Positions 36,152 through 44,851 are shown, counted from the first letter of the stretch. The stretch is DNA of 64,000 nt from Burkholderiales bacterium 67-32 (GCA_001898625.1 MKUP01000006.1:275958-339957), one strand, 5' to 3'. Program-made: numbers and translations. The notes: a model not told the origin generated them from the letters alone.

Positions 36152-36859
36152 ATGTCGGAAATATGGGACCAGCTCATTCCCGAGCGAGACCGGGCCGCTT
36201 CCCGCCTGGCCGGCTTTGGCCGGCCGTCGGGGCTGGGCCGTCGCCCGGCGCTGTTGATCATCGACGTGCAGTACCGCACGGCGGGGACCAAGCCCATGCC
36301 GTTCGAGCAGGCGGTGCAGGAGTTCGCCACATCCTGCGGCGATACCGCCTGGCGGGCCATCGAGCACATCGCCGATTTGCTGGCACTGTTCCGCGCGAAA
36401 AACTGGCCGGTGCTGTATCCCCACGTCGCGCCCAAGTTCGGCTTCGACCAGGGGCGATTGACGGAGAAAGTGCCGACCATGATGCAGATCCCGGCCAAGG
36501 GCTACGAATTCGTGGAGTCCATCGCGCCGCGCCCGGGCGACGTGCTGCTGCCCAAGAAACATCCCAGCGCATTCTTCGGCACCCCGCTGGCCAGCTATCT
36601 GGTCAATACCGGCGCCGACACGCTGGTGGTGACGGGATGCGCGACGTCGGGCTGCGTGCGCAGCAGCGTGGTGGACGCCTTTTCCTACAACTACCGGGTG
36701 GCCGTGCCTTCGGACGCGGTCTATGACCGGAACCAGGCTTCGCATGCCGTCAATCTGTACGACATGGCGGAGAAGTACGCGGACGTGATGGATACCAGGA
36801 CATTGCTGGCGGCGCTCGAAGCGTTGTCGCCGGCGGCATCGGAGGAGGAAGCGAAGTGA
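36152..36859 (+). CDS. Isochorismatase-family cysteine hydrolase (N-carbamoylsarcosine amidase-like)
   Basis: Amidohydrolase of 235 aa with all three catalytic residues: Asp in LLIIDVQYR, Lys in LLPKKHPSAF and the nucleophilic Cys in VTGCATSGCVRSSV. The cis-peptide region VVTGCATS is typical of N-carbamoylsarcosine amidase, maleamate amidohydrolase (NicF) and relatives. GGAGG-type ribosome-binding sequence precedes the ATG. It overlaps the next gene by 4 bp. It probably releases ammonia or a carbamoyl group from a linear amide. Confidence 0.9.
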   Translation: MSEIWDQLIPERDRAASRLAGFGRPSGLGRRPALLIIDVQYRTAGTKPMPFEQAVQEFATSCGDTAWRAIEHIADLLALFRAKNWPVLYPHVAPKFGFDQGRLTEKVPTMMQIPAKGYEFVESIAPRPGDVLLPKKHPSAFFGTPLASYLVNTGADTLVVTGCATSGCVRSSVVDAFSYNYRVAVPSDAVYDRNQASHAVNLYDMAEKYADVMDTRTLLAALEALSPAASEEEAK

Positions 36860-37758
36860 AGAAGTTCGAGCACGGCAATGATCGCTACGACTACAGCGCC
36901 ATCGTCAACCGGCCCGTCTACGATTGGCCCGAAGGGCGGCGGTTGGCGGTTTATTTCGCCCTCAACATCGAGGGCTTCGAGTTCGGGCGCAACCCCGGCA
37001 ACGATTTCACCTCCATGCCGTCGGCCCCCTACCATCGGGGCTACGCCTATCGCGACTACGGCAATCGCGTGGGCGTGTGGCGCATCCTGAGGGAGTTCGA
37101 GTCGTTCGGCTTTCCGTTGGCCGTGCTGGCCAATGGGTCGGTCTACGACGTCTGCCCGGAGGTCCTGGACGCCTGCCGCCGGCGCGGCGACGAGATGGTC
37201 GGACACGGACGCACGAACTCCGAGCGCCAGGCCGACATGTCGCCGGACGCCGAGCGGACCATGCTGGGCGAGGTCAGGTCGCTGTTCGAGCGGCATGAGG
37301 GAAAGGCACCGGCCGGATGGCTGGGGCCGTTCATCTCGCAGAGTCCGAACACGCCGGAACTGCTCAAGGAACTGGGGTGGAAATACATGCTGGACTGGTG
37401 GTTCGACGACCAGCCGATGTGGTTCCGCACCAAGCATGGGCCCATTCTTGCCGTGCCCTATCCGTCGATGGAGCTCAACGATCTGCCCGCCTACGTGAAC
37501 CGCGGCGCGAGCGACGAGGAATTCACGCGCATGGCCATCGATGCGTTCGACGAACAGCTCCAGGAATCGTCGCAATACCCGATGGTATATTGCCTGTCGC
37601 TGCACACGTTCCTGACCGGACAGCCCCATCGCATCAGGCAGTTGCGGCGGATCCTGTCCCATATCGCCTCGCAGCGCGACCGGGTCTGGCTGACGACACC
37701 TGGAGCGATCGCCGAGCACGTCGCGGGCCTGCCGCCGGGTGTCGTTCCCATTCGCTGA
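36856..37758 (+). CDS. Polysaccharide-deacetylase-fold hydrolase, PuuE (cyclic amidase)-like
   Basis: Hydrolase of 300 aa starting at a GTG that overlaps the upstream stop (GTGA). It has the NodB-homology fold of PuuE allantoinases: AVYFALNIEGFEFG near the start where deacetylases have their DD motif, and MVGHGRTNSE where they have the metal-binding H-x3-H. The second His and the Asp pair are missing, as in metal-independent allantoinase-type members. Coupled to the isochorismatase-type amidase, it probably opens a cyclic amide or acts on an N-acyl group. Function is inferred. Confidence 0.75.
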   Translation: MKKFEHGNDRYDYSAIVNRPVYDWPEGRRLAVYFALNIEGFEFGRNPGNDFTSMPSAPYHRGYAYRDYGNRVGVWRILREFESFGFPLAVLANGSVYDVCPEVLDACRRRGDEMVGHGRTNSERQADMSPDAERTMLGEVRSLFERHEGKAPAGWLGPFISQSPNTPELLKELGWKYMLDWWFDDQPMWFRTKHGPILAVPYPSMELNDLPAYVNRGASDEEFTRMAIDAFDEQLQESSQYPMVYCLSLHTFLTGQPHRIRQLRRILSHIASQRDRVWLTTPGAIAEHVAGLPPGVVPIR

Positions 37759-37809
37759 ACGGGATGCCCTGGTCCCAAGCGCGCATCACTCTCCGTTCCG
37801 GTGCCCCGC

Positions 37810-38724
37810 ATGGACATACGCCAGATACGCTGCTTCGTCGCGCTTTATGAAGAAGGCAGCATCACGCGCGCGGCCCGCCGGCTGCATGTCGTCCAGCCCG
37901 CGATCAGCCAGCAGATCAAGCGGCTGGAAGCGCATCACGATGTGCAGTTGTTCAGCCGCGACCCGCATGGGGTGACGCCCAACCCCCTCGCGCACGAGTT
38001 CTACCGGCACTGCATCCGCGTGCTGACCGAACTCGAACGCGCCGGGGCGGTGCTGGCGAGCGGGGCGGACCGGTTCAGCGGCAAGATCCGGATCGGCGCG
38101 CAGGCATCGTTTCACCAGTTCGTGATGGCGCGGGCGCTGGAGGCGTTCCGCGAGCGCCATCCCGCGGTCGAGTTCCTGTCCCGGGACGGATACCGCAGCG
38201 ATCTGATCAGTTGGCTGATCTCGGGTGACCTGGAGTGCGCCTTGCTGAGCACGACGCAGGACCTGCTCAACATGCAGACCCGGGATATTTCCACCGAAGC
38301 CCTGGTGGTGGTCGGCCACCGGGATACCCTGGCGGACCGGGACATGGTGCGTGGGAATGAACTGGCCGGGTTCCAGCTCGTGCTGCCGTCGCGCTACAAG
38401 TCCATGCGCAACCTGATCGATGCCCAGTTCGGCCTGCAGGGACTGGTCTTGCGGCCGCAATTGGAAATCGACTCCCTGCAGAGCCTGCTGCATGTCACGC
38501 TCCGGCCGGGGTGGCTGTCCATCATCCCCCCCATGGCCTTGTCGTCGGAATTGTTCGGCGGCGCCCTGCGCAGCGTGGCCCTGGTCGAGCCGGCCATCCG
38601 GCGCAAGGTGGTCGTGGCCTGGCCGCGCCACAAGGCGCTGTCGGCGCCGGTGCACGGGTTCATCGACATCCTGTCGGAGATCCTGGCCGGTATTCCCGGG
38701 GTGGAGATTTCAGGCGGGTCCTGA
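37810..38724 (+). CDS. LysR-family transcriptional regulator
   Basis: Regulator of 304 aa from the ATG (a GTG three codons earlier is open). Helix-turn-helix at residues 1-60: MDIRQIRCFVALYEEGSITR, AARRLHVVQPAISQQIKRLE. The effector domain contains GKIRIGAQASFHQFVMA. It is the last gene of the rightward set, 51 bp after the PuuE-like gene, rather than divergent, so it may be co-transcribed or have its own promoter. Its 3' end overlaps the convergent glutathione peroxidase by 15 bp. Confidence 0.88.
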   Translation: MDIRQIRCFVALYEEGSITRAARRLHVVQPAISQQIKRLEAHHDVQLFSRDPHGVTPNPLAHEFYRHCIRVLTELERAGAVLASGADRFSGKIRIGAQASFHQFVMARALEAFRERHPAVEFLSRDGYRSDLISWLISGDLECALLSTTQDLLNMQTRDISTEALVVVGHRDTLADRDMVRGNELAGFQLVLPSRYKSMRNLIDAQFGLQGLVLRPQLEIDSLQSLLHVTLRPGWLSIIPPMALSSELFGGALRSVALVEPAIRRKVVVAWPRHKALSAPVHGFIDILSEILAGIPGVEISGGS

Positions 38725-39204
38725 GCCCAACGCAGCCTCGACATCCGGCCCGATCGATTCCGGCTTGTCCGTAGGTGCGTAACGGGCGATGGGCGCGCCC
38801 GCGCGGTCGACCAGGAACTTGGTGAAGTTCCACTTGATGGCGCCGGTGCCCAGCAGGCCGGGCTTGGCGCTTTTCAGCCAGCGGTACAGCGGATGGGCGC
38901 CGTCGCCGTTGACGTCGATCTTGGCGAACATCGGGAAGGTCACGTCGTAGTTGAGCTTGCAGAAGTCCCGGATGCTCTCGTTGCTGCCGGGCTCCTGGTG
39001 GCCGAACTGGTCGCACGGGAAGCCCAGGATTTCCAGGCCGCGCTCGCGATAGGCGCGGTACAGGGCTTCCAGGCCCGCGTACTGGGGCGTGAATCCGCAT
39101 TGGGAGGCCACGTTCACCACCAGCAGCACCTTGCCGCGGAAGCGGTCGAGCGGTATGTCGCGGCCTTCGATGTCCGTGGCGGAAAAATCGTAGATGGTCG
39201 TCAT
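38710..39204 (-). CDS. Glutathione peroxidase (Cys type)
   Basis: Thiol peroxidase of 164 aa reducing hydroperoxides in the cytoplasm. The peroxidatic Cys is in VASQCGFTPQY (about residue 36), Gln in CDQFGHQEPGS and the Trp/Asn in KWNFTKFLVD complete the catalytic tetrad. No Sec codon. It overlaps the LysR gene tail-to-tail. It is not obviously linked to the flanking catabolic genes, but monooxygenase activity nearby would generate peroxide. Confidence 0.94.
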   Translation of the reverse strand: MTTIYDFSATDIEGRDIPLDRFRGKVLLVVNVASQCGFTPQYAGLEALYRAYRERGLEILGFPCDQFGHQEPGSNESIRDFCKLNYDVTFPMFAKIDVNGDGAHPLYRWLKSAKPGLLGTGAIKWNFTKFLVDRAGAPIARYAPTDKPESIGPDVEAALGSGPA

Positions 39205-39322
39205 GGCGGGTTCCTGGCTGGGGGGCGGGCGCGATGGCGCGCCGTTTCACCGCGCATCATCGGGCGCTTGCCACCCCGCCGTCAACTCCGCCGGAACCGC
39301 CGTTCTACGCCTGGGAGGACGC

Positions 39323-40285
39323 TCATTCGGGCTCGACGCCGGAGCGTTCGACCAATGCCTTCCACCGCTCCATGTCGGCACGGATGCGCGTACCCAGTTC
39401 TTCGGGGGAACTCAGGGCCACGTCCAGGCCCTGCTGGTGCAGCGATTCGCGGATTTCGTCGGAGGCGAGGGCCTGTCCGACGGCGCGATGCAGACGCTCG
39501 ACGACGGGGCGCGGGGTCCCCGCGGGAGCGAGCAGGCCTATCCAGGGCGCGAACGGGAAGTTGGCGTAGCCGGCTTCCTGCAGCGTGGGAATGGCCGGCG
39601 CCAGCGGCGAGCGGTGGTCGGCGATGACGGCGACGAGCCGCAGCTTGCCCGCCGCCACGTGGGGCAGCGCCACGTTCAGGGACAGCAGCGCGGCCTGCAC
39701 CTGGCCGCCGATCAGGTCGGTGACGAGTCCCGACATGCCCTTGTACGGAACGTGCAGCATGTCGATCCTGGCGGTCTGCTTGAACAGTTCCATCAGGAAA
39801 TAGTGCGGGGTCCCGAGCCCGGGCGAGGCATAGGACAGTCCGCCGGGCCGCTTCCTGGCCAGTTCGACGAGGTCGGCCAGCGAGTGCGCGGGCAGCGAGG
39901 GCGTGACGGCCAGCGCCCACGTGCCGGTCGCGACCATGGCCACCGGCGCGAAGTCCTTCGAAGGCGAGAACGTGGCGCTCTTGTACAGGTACGGCAGCAT
40001 GGTGATGGTGTCGGCGGTCGAGAGCAGGGTGTGCCCATCGGGAGGCGCCTTGGCCACGCCGGACGTTCCGATGGTGCCGCTGGCGCCGACGCGGTTCTCG
40101 ACCACCACGGGCTGGCCCAGGACGCGCGCCATCTCCGGGGCCAGTTTGCGGGCGATGAAATCGCCGCCGGCGCCGGGGGTATAGGGCACGACGACGGTGA
40201 CGGGCCGCGCGGGAAAGGTCTGTGCGCCCGCTCCGGCGGTCAGGGCGGCCAGCACGGCGGCGAGCATGATACGGGCGAGTGTCAT
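39323..40285 (-). CDS. Bug/TctC-family periplasmic binding protein
   Basis: Periplasmic receptor of 320 aa, signal peptide about 1-21 ending GAGA. QTFPARPVTVVVPYTPGAGGD follows, in which the usual PGG is PGAGG. HVPYKGMSGLVTDLIGGQVQ is the binding loop. It starts 1 bp after the amidohydrolase stop, so it is the distal gene of the leftward set. The 118-bp gap to glutathione peroxidase contains nothing recognisable. Confidence 0.9.
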   Translation of the reverse strand: MTLARIMLAAVLAALTAGAGAQTFPARPVTVVVPYTPGAGGDFIARKLAPEMARVLGQPVVVENRVGASGTIGTSGVAKAPPDGHTLLSTADTITMLPYLYKSATFSPSKDFAPVAMVATGTWALAVTPSLPAHSLADLVELARKRPGGLSYASPGLGTPHYFLMELFKQTARIDMLHVPYKGMSGLVTDLIGGQVQAALLSLNVALPHVAAGKLRLVAVIADHRSPLAPAIPTLQEAGYANFPFAPWIGLLAPAGTPRPVVERLHRAVGQALASDEIRESLHQQGLDVALSSPEELGTRIRADMERWKALVERSGVEPE

Positions 40286-40286
40286 G

Positions 40287-41348
40287 TCAGGCCTCCTGGG
40301 CGCTGGGAGCGGCCGCGCGTCCGGCCGTGGATGCGAGGCCGATCAGCCCGGCGATGTTGTCGTGGCAGATCTTGCGATGGACATCGGCGGGCAGCGCCAG
40401 GGATTCGATGGCTTGCAGCGTGTCGCGGATGAAGCCCGGACCCCCTTCGGGATCGAACGGGCAATCGCTGGCGAACAGGACCTGGTCGCTGCCGAAGAAG
40501 TCCAGTCCGCAGCGTATGGAGGAAGCCGAGCCGCCCACGGCGGTGTCGCCGTAGAACCGGCGGAAGCAGTCGACCGGGCGGCCGCCGAGCATGTCCTTGA
40601 TGTGGCCGAGGTCCTCGTCGGCGGTGCGCACGCCGATCTGGTCCCACAGCGTGCCGACGCGGCCTTCGAAATAGGGGATCATGCCGCCCAGGTGGTGGGT
40701 GATGATCTTCAGCGCCGGGAGGCGCGTCATCAACCCCGAGAACACCAGGCGCGCCATCGCCACGCTGGTTTCGTAGGGCCAGCCGAGGACCTGCCAGATC
40801 TCGAAGCGGGATTTGCCTTCCGTCGGATAGTCCGCGTAGGCGGCGCCGCGATGGGGATGCATCCAGATCGGCACGTCGTGGTGGACGGCCCGTTCGAGCA
40901 GGGGCAGGAAGCGCGGATGGTCCAGCGGCACGCCCTGTATGTTGGTCTCGAGCTGGATGCCGGCGGCGCCCAGCTCGAGCACGGCGCGGTCGAATTCTTC
41001 CAGCGCCGCCTCGATGTTGTTCAAGGGGAGGCTGGCGACGAAGGCCGGAAAGTGGGCGCGATGGCGGTCGACGATCTCGGCCAGGCCGTCGTTGCCCAGC
41101 CGGGCGAGGGCGGGCGAGGCGTCCGGCCCCAGGGTGTTGTCGGCCGAGGGTTGGGACAGCGAAATCACCTGCCGGTAGTTGCCGAAGCCTTTCATCATCT
41201 CGATGCGGCGGGGAACGTCATAGAGCATGGGCACCGTGCCCAGGCGCTTGGCGATGTCGCGGTTGGTCGAAAGCCGCTCCACCTCGCGCAGGTAGGCGGG
41301 AGGCATGAGGTGGGTGAATGCGTCGAGGACGGGCAGGTCGTCGTTCAT
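40287..41348 (-). CDS. Amidohydrolase 2 (PF04909) family protein, ACMSD/decarboxylase-like, altered HxH
   Basis: TIM-barrel enzyme of 353 aa related to ACMSD and gamma-resorcylate decarboxylases. Metal-site residues include His in IWMHPHRG, His in IITHHLGGMIPYF and Asp in FASDCPFDPEGG. The N-terminal H-x-H that normally holds the metal reads DAFTHLMP, with Phe in place of the first His. The ATG giving MNDDLPVLD is chosen. It sits between the VOC gene (44-bp gap) and Bug gene. Either a decarboxylase or a hydrolase of a ring-cleavage product would fit; the altered ligand set is odd. Confidence 0.82.
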   Translation of the reverse strand: MNDDLPVLDAFTHLMPPAYLREVERLSTNRDIAKRLGTVPMLYDVPRRIEMMKGFGNYRQVISLSQPSADNTLGPDASPALARLGNDGLAEIVDRHRAHFPAFVASLPLNNIEAALEEFDRAVLELGAAGIQLETNIQGVPLDHPRFLPLLERAVHHDVPIWMHPHRGAAYADYPTEGKSRFEIWQVLGWPYETSVAMARLVFSGLMTRLPALKIITHHLGGMIPYFEGRVGTLWDQIGVRTADEDLGHIKDMLGGRPVDCFRRFYGDTAVGGSASSIRCGLDFFGSDQVLFASDCPFDPEGGPGFIRDTLQAIESLALPADVHRKICHDNIAGLIGLASTAGRAAAPSAQEA

Positions 41349-41392
41349 CGGTGTCTCGCTTGTGATTGTCGTTTTGGGGGGCCGGCCGGCCT

Positions 41393-41920
41393 TTAGTTCG
41401 TGCGCGTGGTGTCGAGGTCCTGGCGCAGCCGGCGCTGGGAAGGACGGTCGGCCATGCTGTGGCGGTCGCCGGCGGCGAAGACGTCGTCGTGCTGGAAGCC
41501 GTCGTAGTGCTGGATCTCCCACCAGTTGTGGTCGAGGTCTTCCAGGTAGAACGAGTACACGCCATGCTGGCTCTTGACCGACAGGACCTGCCGGATCCCG
41601 TACTTTTCCTGGAGCGCCCTGGCGGCTTCCCAGGCGGCATCGACGTCCGCCGGGGTGGCGACGTCCAGGCCCCAATGGTTGAAGACGCTGACGGGCTTCA
41701 GGCGTTCGCCCACTTCCAGGCAGACGATGTGGAACTTCAGGCCGCAGCGGACGGACAAGCCGCGCGAGGCATGGTGCACGCATTCCAGCCCCAGGAATTC
41801 TTCATAGAAGCGCCGGGACCTTTCGATGTCGTAGCACTCCAGGGTGCCGTGGGAAAGCACGTGGGGCTTGATGACCGAACCGGCTTGGGCCGGGGGCGGA
41901 GCGATGTTGTCGATGTTCAT
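41393..41920 (-). CDS. VOC-family extradiol dioxygenase/glyoxalase-like protein
   Basis: Small metal-dependent enzyme of 175 aa in the vicinal-oxygen-chelate fold. The first strand HGTLECYDIERSRRFYEEFLG offers the first metal His; NHWGLDVATP supplies the second and YLEDLDHNWWEIQHY the Glu, the 2-His-1-Glu pattern of type I extradiol dioxygenases. A polar tail follows residue 150. Between the FAH-like gene (29-bp gap) and amidohydrolase on the leftward strand. Ring cleavage is likely given the context, but glyoxalase activity cannot be excluded. Confidence 0.82.
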   Translation of the reverse strand: MNIDNIAPPPAQAGSVIKPHVLSHGTLECYDIERSRRFYEEFLGLECVHHASRGLSVRCGLKFHIVCLEVGERLKPVSVFNHWGLDVATPADVDAAWEAARALQEKYGIRQVLSVKSQHGVYSFYLEDLDHNWWEIQHYDGFQHDDVFAAGDRHSMADRPSQRRLRQDLDTTRTN

Positions 41921-41949
41921 GTCTGGTCTCCTCTCTTGTCGTGGATGCG

Positions 41950-42906
41950 TCAGGCTGCCGCGATGTCGTTGCTCAGGATGCCGATGCCGCCGATCTCGAC
42001 GTCGACCCGGTCACCCGGGCGCATGAAGACCTGCGGATCGCGGCCGAAACCGACGCCGGCCGGGGTGCCGGTCAGCAGGACGTCGCCGGGCTGGAACCGG
42101 TACCACTGCGAGAAGTACGCGATGGTCTCGGCGATGGGATGGATCAGGTCGCCGACGCTGGTCGACTGCATGACGCGGCCATTGAGCCGGGTGACGAGTT
42201 GCAGCGACGACGGGTCGCCGACCTCGTCGCTCGTCGCCAGTACCGGCCCCATGGGGGTGAAGCCCGGGAACTGCTTGCCCATGATGTTGAGTTCCCAGCT
42301 CTGGCGGCCCTCGACGGGGGTGCGGGCGGCCTGTACGCCCGGCATCCAGTCGCGCGCCGAGACGTCGTTGGCCGCCATGTAGCCGGCGACGTGGTCGAGC
42401 GCCTGCGCGGGCTGCACGCGGTGGCAGGCGCGGCCGAAGACGACGGCGAGTTCGCCTTCGTAGTCGACCTGCTCGATGCCGGCGGGTATGGGGATGATGG
42501 CGCCGGGACCGGCCACGCTGTCCGGGCTTTTGAGGAAGGCGGTCGGATGAGGCGGTGGGCCGCCCCCCATCTCGCGGACATGGGCGCCGTAGGCGCGGCC
42601 CGCCGCCAGGATCAAGCGGGGATCCGGTACGGGCGCCAGCAGCGGGGTCGAGGACGAGTCGGTCAGGGCGCTGCTGTGGCGCAGCCGTTCCCGATCGCTC
42701 GCCCCCAGGTCTTCCACGCGCCGGACCAGGCGGCGCACGGCTTCCAGCCCTTCCGGGCCCGCCTGCAGGATGCCGCGCACGCTGGCGGGCAGCCAGGTCT
42801 CGATCGTGCCGGGCGCCGCGGCGCGTCCCAGGTGCAGGATTTCACCGGATTCCAGCAGGGCGCCGGCAATCCCGCCGGGGGTCGCGTCGATGGTGACGAG
42901 CTTCAT
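41950..42906 (-). CDS. Fumarylacetoacetate hydrolase (FAH)-family protein
   Basis: Mg-dependent hydrolase or isomerase of 318 aa. The FAH core has YEGELAVVFGR (two acidic Mg ligands), GYMAANDVSARDW and GDVLLTGTPAGVGFG, all diagnostic. The N-terminal 90 residues form the usual beta-rich domain. The ATG giving MKLVTIDATPGG is chosen over one 24 codons upstream. First gene of the leftward set, with the 161-bp control region and marR upstream. C-C bond hydrolysis of a ring-cleavage product is the typical role. Confidence 0.9.
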   Translation of the reverse strand: MKLVTIDATPGGIAGALLESGEILHLGRAAAPGTIETWLPASVRGILQAGPEGLEAVRRLVRRVEDLGASDRERLRHSSALTDSSSTPLLAPVPDPRLILAAGRAYGAHVREMGGGPPPHPTAFLKSPDSVAGPGAIIPIPAGIEQVDYEGELAVVFGRACHRVQPAQALDHVAGYMAANDVSARDWMPGVQAARTPVEGRQSWELNIMGKQFPGFTPMGPVLATSDEVGDPSSLQLVTRLNGRVMQSTSVGDLIHPIAETIAYFSQWYRFQPGDVLLTGTPAGVGFGRDPQVFMRPGDRVDVEIGGIGILSNDIAAA

Positions 42907-43006
42907 GGTAGGCCTCGGGCAAGCAATGGCATCGGGACCACGGGGCCGTTCTCGACACGAGCCTTGCTCCCGCAGCACATGCGAAGCATTGGATCATTAA
43001 ATGGTA

Positions 43007-43051
43007 GTTTAAACAACCTTTTTGGGGCGACGAAACTCCTAGGGAATTCCC
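43007..43051. promoter_or_regulatory. Palindromes upstream of the FAH-like gene
   Basis: GTTTAAAC (43007-43014) and GGGAATTCCC (43042-43051) are perfect palindromes in the gap before the FAH-like gene. AT-rich sequence between 42994 and 43023 would suit a promoter. They are candidates for MarR binding, but without a second copy this is only suggestive. Confidence 0.3.
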
Positions 43052-43067
43052 CTGGACAAAGGGGCCG

Positions 43068-43604
43068 TCAGTGGGAGTCGGTCTTGAGCGTCGCGCGCTT
43101 GCTGACCCGGCGGGCCACCGTGATCTTGCGGTTGACCGGAGAAGAGGGCGAGGCGCCCGCGACCGCGTTCTGGTAGACGGCGCGCAGTGTCCGGAAGGTG
43201 GCTTCCACGTCGGCGTCGGGGATGTCGGCCAGCCACTGCTTCTGCAGGGTCTGTGTCAGCGGCGAGAACTTGCGGACGACGGCTCGCCCGGCGGGCGTGA
43301 CGCGGACGCTGGTCGCGCGCTTGTCGCCCGGCTGCGCCGAGCGGACGACGAAGCCGCGTTCCTCGGCCTGGGCGACCGTGCGCGACAGGTAGGACAGTTC
43401 GGCGCCGGTATGGCTGGCGAGTTCGCTCAGCGACTGGTGGTCGCGGTCGTTCAGCGTGGCCAGCACCCGCCAGACGGACAGCGGAATGTCGTCCGCCTTC
43501 AGTTCGTCGCCGAAGGTCGCGGCGATGATGTGGGCCGCGCGGTGCAGCAGGTATCCCAACGAGTTTTCGAGGTGATCGTTGGAATGGCCGTCGGGTTTCT
43601 TCAT
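43068..43604 (-). CDS. MarR-family transcriptional regulator
   Basis: Winged-helix regulator of 178 aa. LSVWRVLATLNDRDHQSLSELA and HTGAELSYLSRTVAQAEERG form the helix-turn-helix, with RSAQPGDKRATSVRVT the wing. It starts 18 bp after gspF stops on the same strand, so it could be read from the end of the secretion operon, while the FAH-like catabolic genes follow it after 161 bp. Function as repressor of those genes, responding to an aromatic acid, is the usual role of such a gene. Confidence 0.88.
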   Translation of the reverse strand: MKKPDGHSNDHLENSLGYLLHRAAHIIAATFGDELKADDIPLSVWRVLATLNDRDHQSLSELASHTGAELSYLSRTVAQAEERGFVVRSAQPGDKRATSVRVTPAGRAVVRKFSPLTQTLQKQWLADIPDADVEATFRTLRAVYQNAVAGASPSSPVNRKITVARRVSKRATLKTDSH

Positions 43605-43622
43605 GAGTCGGATGCGGCGAAC

Positions 43623-44837
43623 CTAGCGCACGAGCTGGTTGATTTCGATGATGGGCATCAGCACCGCCAGCACGATCAGCAGCACGAAGCCGCCCATCAG
43701 CAGGATCATCAGCGGTTCGAGCAGTGCCGTCAACGCCATGGCGCGCCGCTCGACCTCGCGCGACAGCGTCTGCGCGGCGCGTTCCAGCAGCTCGGGCAAG
43801 GTGCCGGTTTTTTCGCCGCTGGCGGTCAGGTGCACCAGCAAGGGCGGAAAGGTCTTCTGCACTTGCAAGGCCGAGGCCAGCGACACGCCTTCGCGCACGC
43901 GCGAGGTGGCGTCGTCCACGCTGGCCCGCAGGCGGTCGTTGCCCAGTGTCTGGCGCGAGGCGTCGAGCGCCCGCAGCAGCGGCACGCCGCTGCCGGTCAG
44001 GATGGCCAGGGTGGACGCGAAGCGGGCGGCGTCCAGGCCCAGGATGAAACGCCCGGCAAGCGGCATCTTCAGTAATCGGGAGTGCCAGGCCAGTCGCGTG
44101 GCGGGGGCGCGCAGCATCATGCGCCAGCCCGTCAGTGCGGCGGCAAGGACCAGGGCGACCAGCCATCCCCAACTGCGGACGAAGTCGCTCAGGCTCAGCA
44201 TGACGCGGGTCAGCATGGGCAGTTCCTGGCGCGCCTGCGAAAAGGCGCTGACCACCTGGGGCACGACGTAGCCCAGCAGGAAAATGACGATGCCGACCGA
44301 GACCAGGGCGACCACCGCTGGATAGATGAAGGCGGTCAGGACCTTGATGCGCAGGGCGTTGCGTTCCTCGATGTAGTCGGCCAGCTTTTCCATGACGTGC
44401 GCCAGGTCGCCGGATTCCTCGCCCGCCGCCACCAGCGCGCGGTAGATCTCGGGAAAATCGCGCGGCCGCGTCGCCAGCGCGTCGGCCAGCCGGTGGCCGG
44501 CCCGCACGTCGGCGCGCACGGCCGACAGGACCTCGGAGACGTGTTTTTTCTCGGACTGCTCGGCCGTCGCCGTCAGCGCCGCGTCCAGCGGCAGGCGGGC
44601 CTGCAGCAGGCTGGCCAGTTGCCGCGTGGCCCAGGCCAGCTCGGAATCGGACATGCGCGCGCCGAACCAGGCGCGCGAGCCGCCGCCGCTGCGCTGGGCG
44701 CCGGCTTCCTCCACCGCGAGCGGCGTCAACCCCCGCGCCCGCAGTTGGGCGCGCGCCGCGCGCGGGCTGTCCGCGTCGATCAGTCCACGGTCGAGCTTGC
44801 CCAGTGCGTCGGCGGCTTCGAAGCGATACGAAGGCAT
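43623..44837 (-). CDS. gspF: Type II secretion inner-membrane platform protein GspF
   Basis: Polytopic membrane protein of 404 aa, the T2SS platform that works with GspE. Two T2SSF domains are separated by membrane helices near residues 170-190 and 220-240, with a third near 375-395. MPSYRFEAADALGKLDRG is the expected cytoplasmic start, and LAWATRQLASLLQARLPLDAAL the first domain. Last gspe gene of the leftward cluster, 14 bp after gspE. Confidence 0.95.
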   Translation of the reverse strand: MPSYRFEAADALGKLDRGLIDADSPRAARAQLRARGLTPLAVEEAGAQRSGGGSRAWFGARMSDSELAWATRQLASLLQARLPLDAALTATAEQSEKKHVSEVLSAVRADVRAGHRLADALATRPRDFPEIYRALVAAGEESGDLAHVMEKLADYIEERNALRIKVLTAFIYPAVVALVSVGIVIFLLGYVVPQVVSAFSQARQELPMLTRVMLSLSDFVRSWGWLVALVLAAALTGWRMMLRAPATRLAWHSRLLKMPLAGRFILGLDAARFASTLAILTGSGVPLLRALDASRQTLGNDRLRASVDDATSRVREGVSLASALQVQKTFPPLLVHLTASGEKTGTLPELLERAAQTLSREVERRAMALTALLEPLMILLMGGFVLLIVLAVLMPIIEINQLVR

Positions 44838-44851
44838 GTCAGCCTTTCCTC

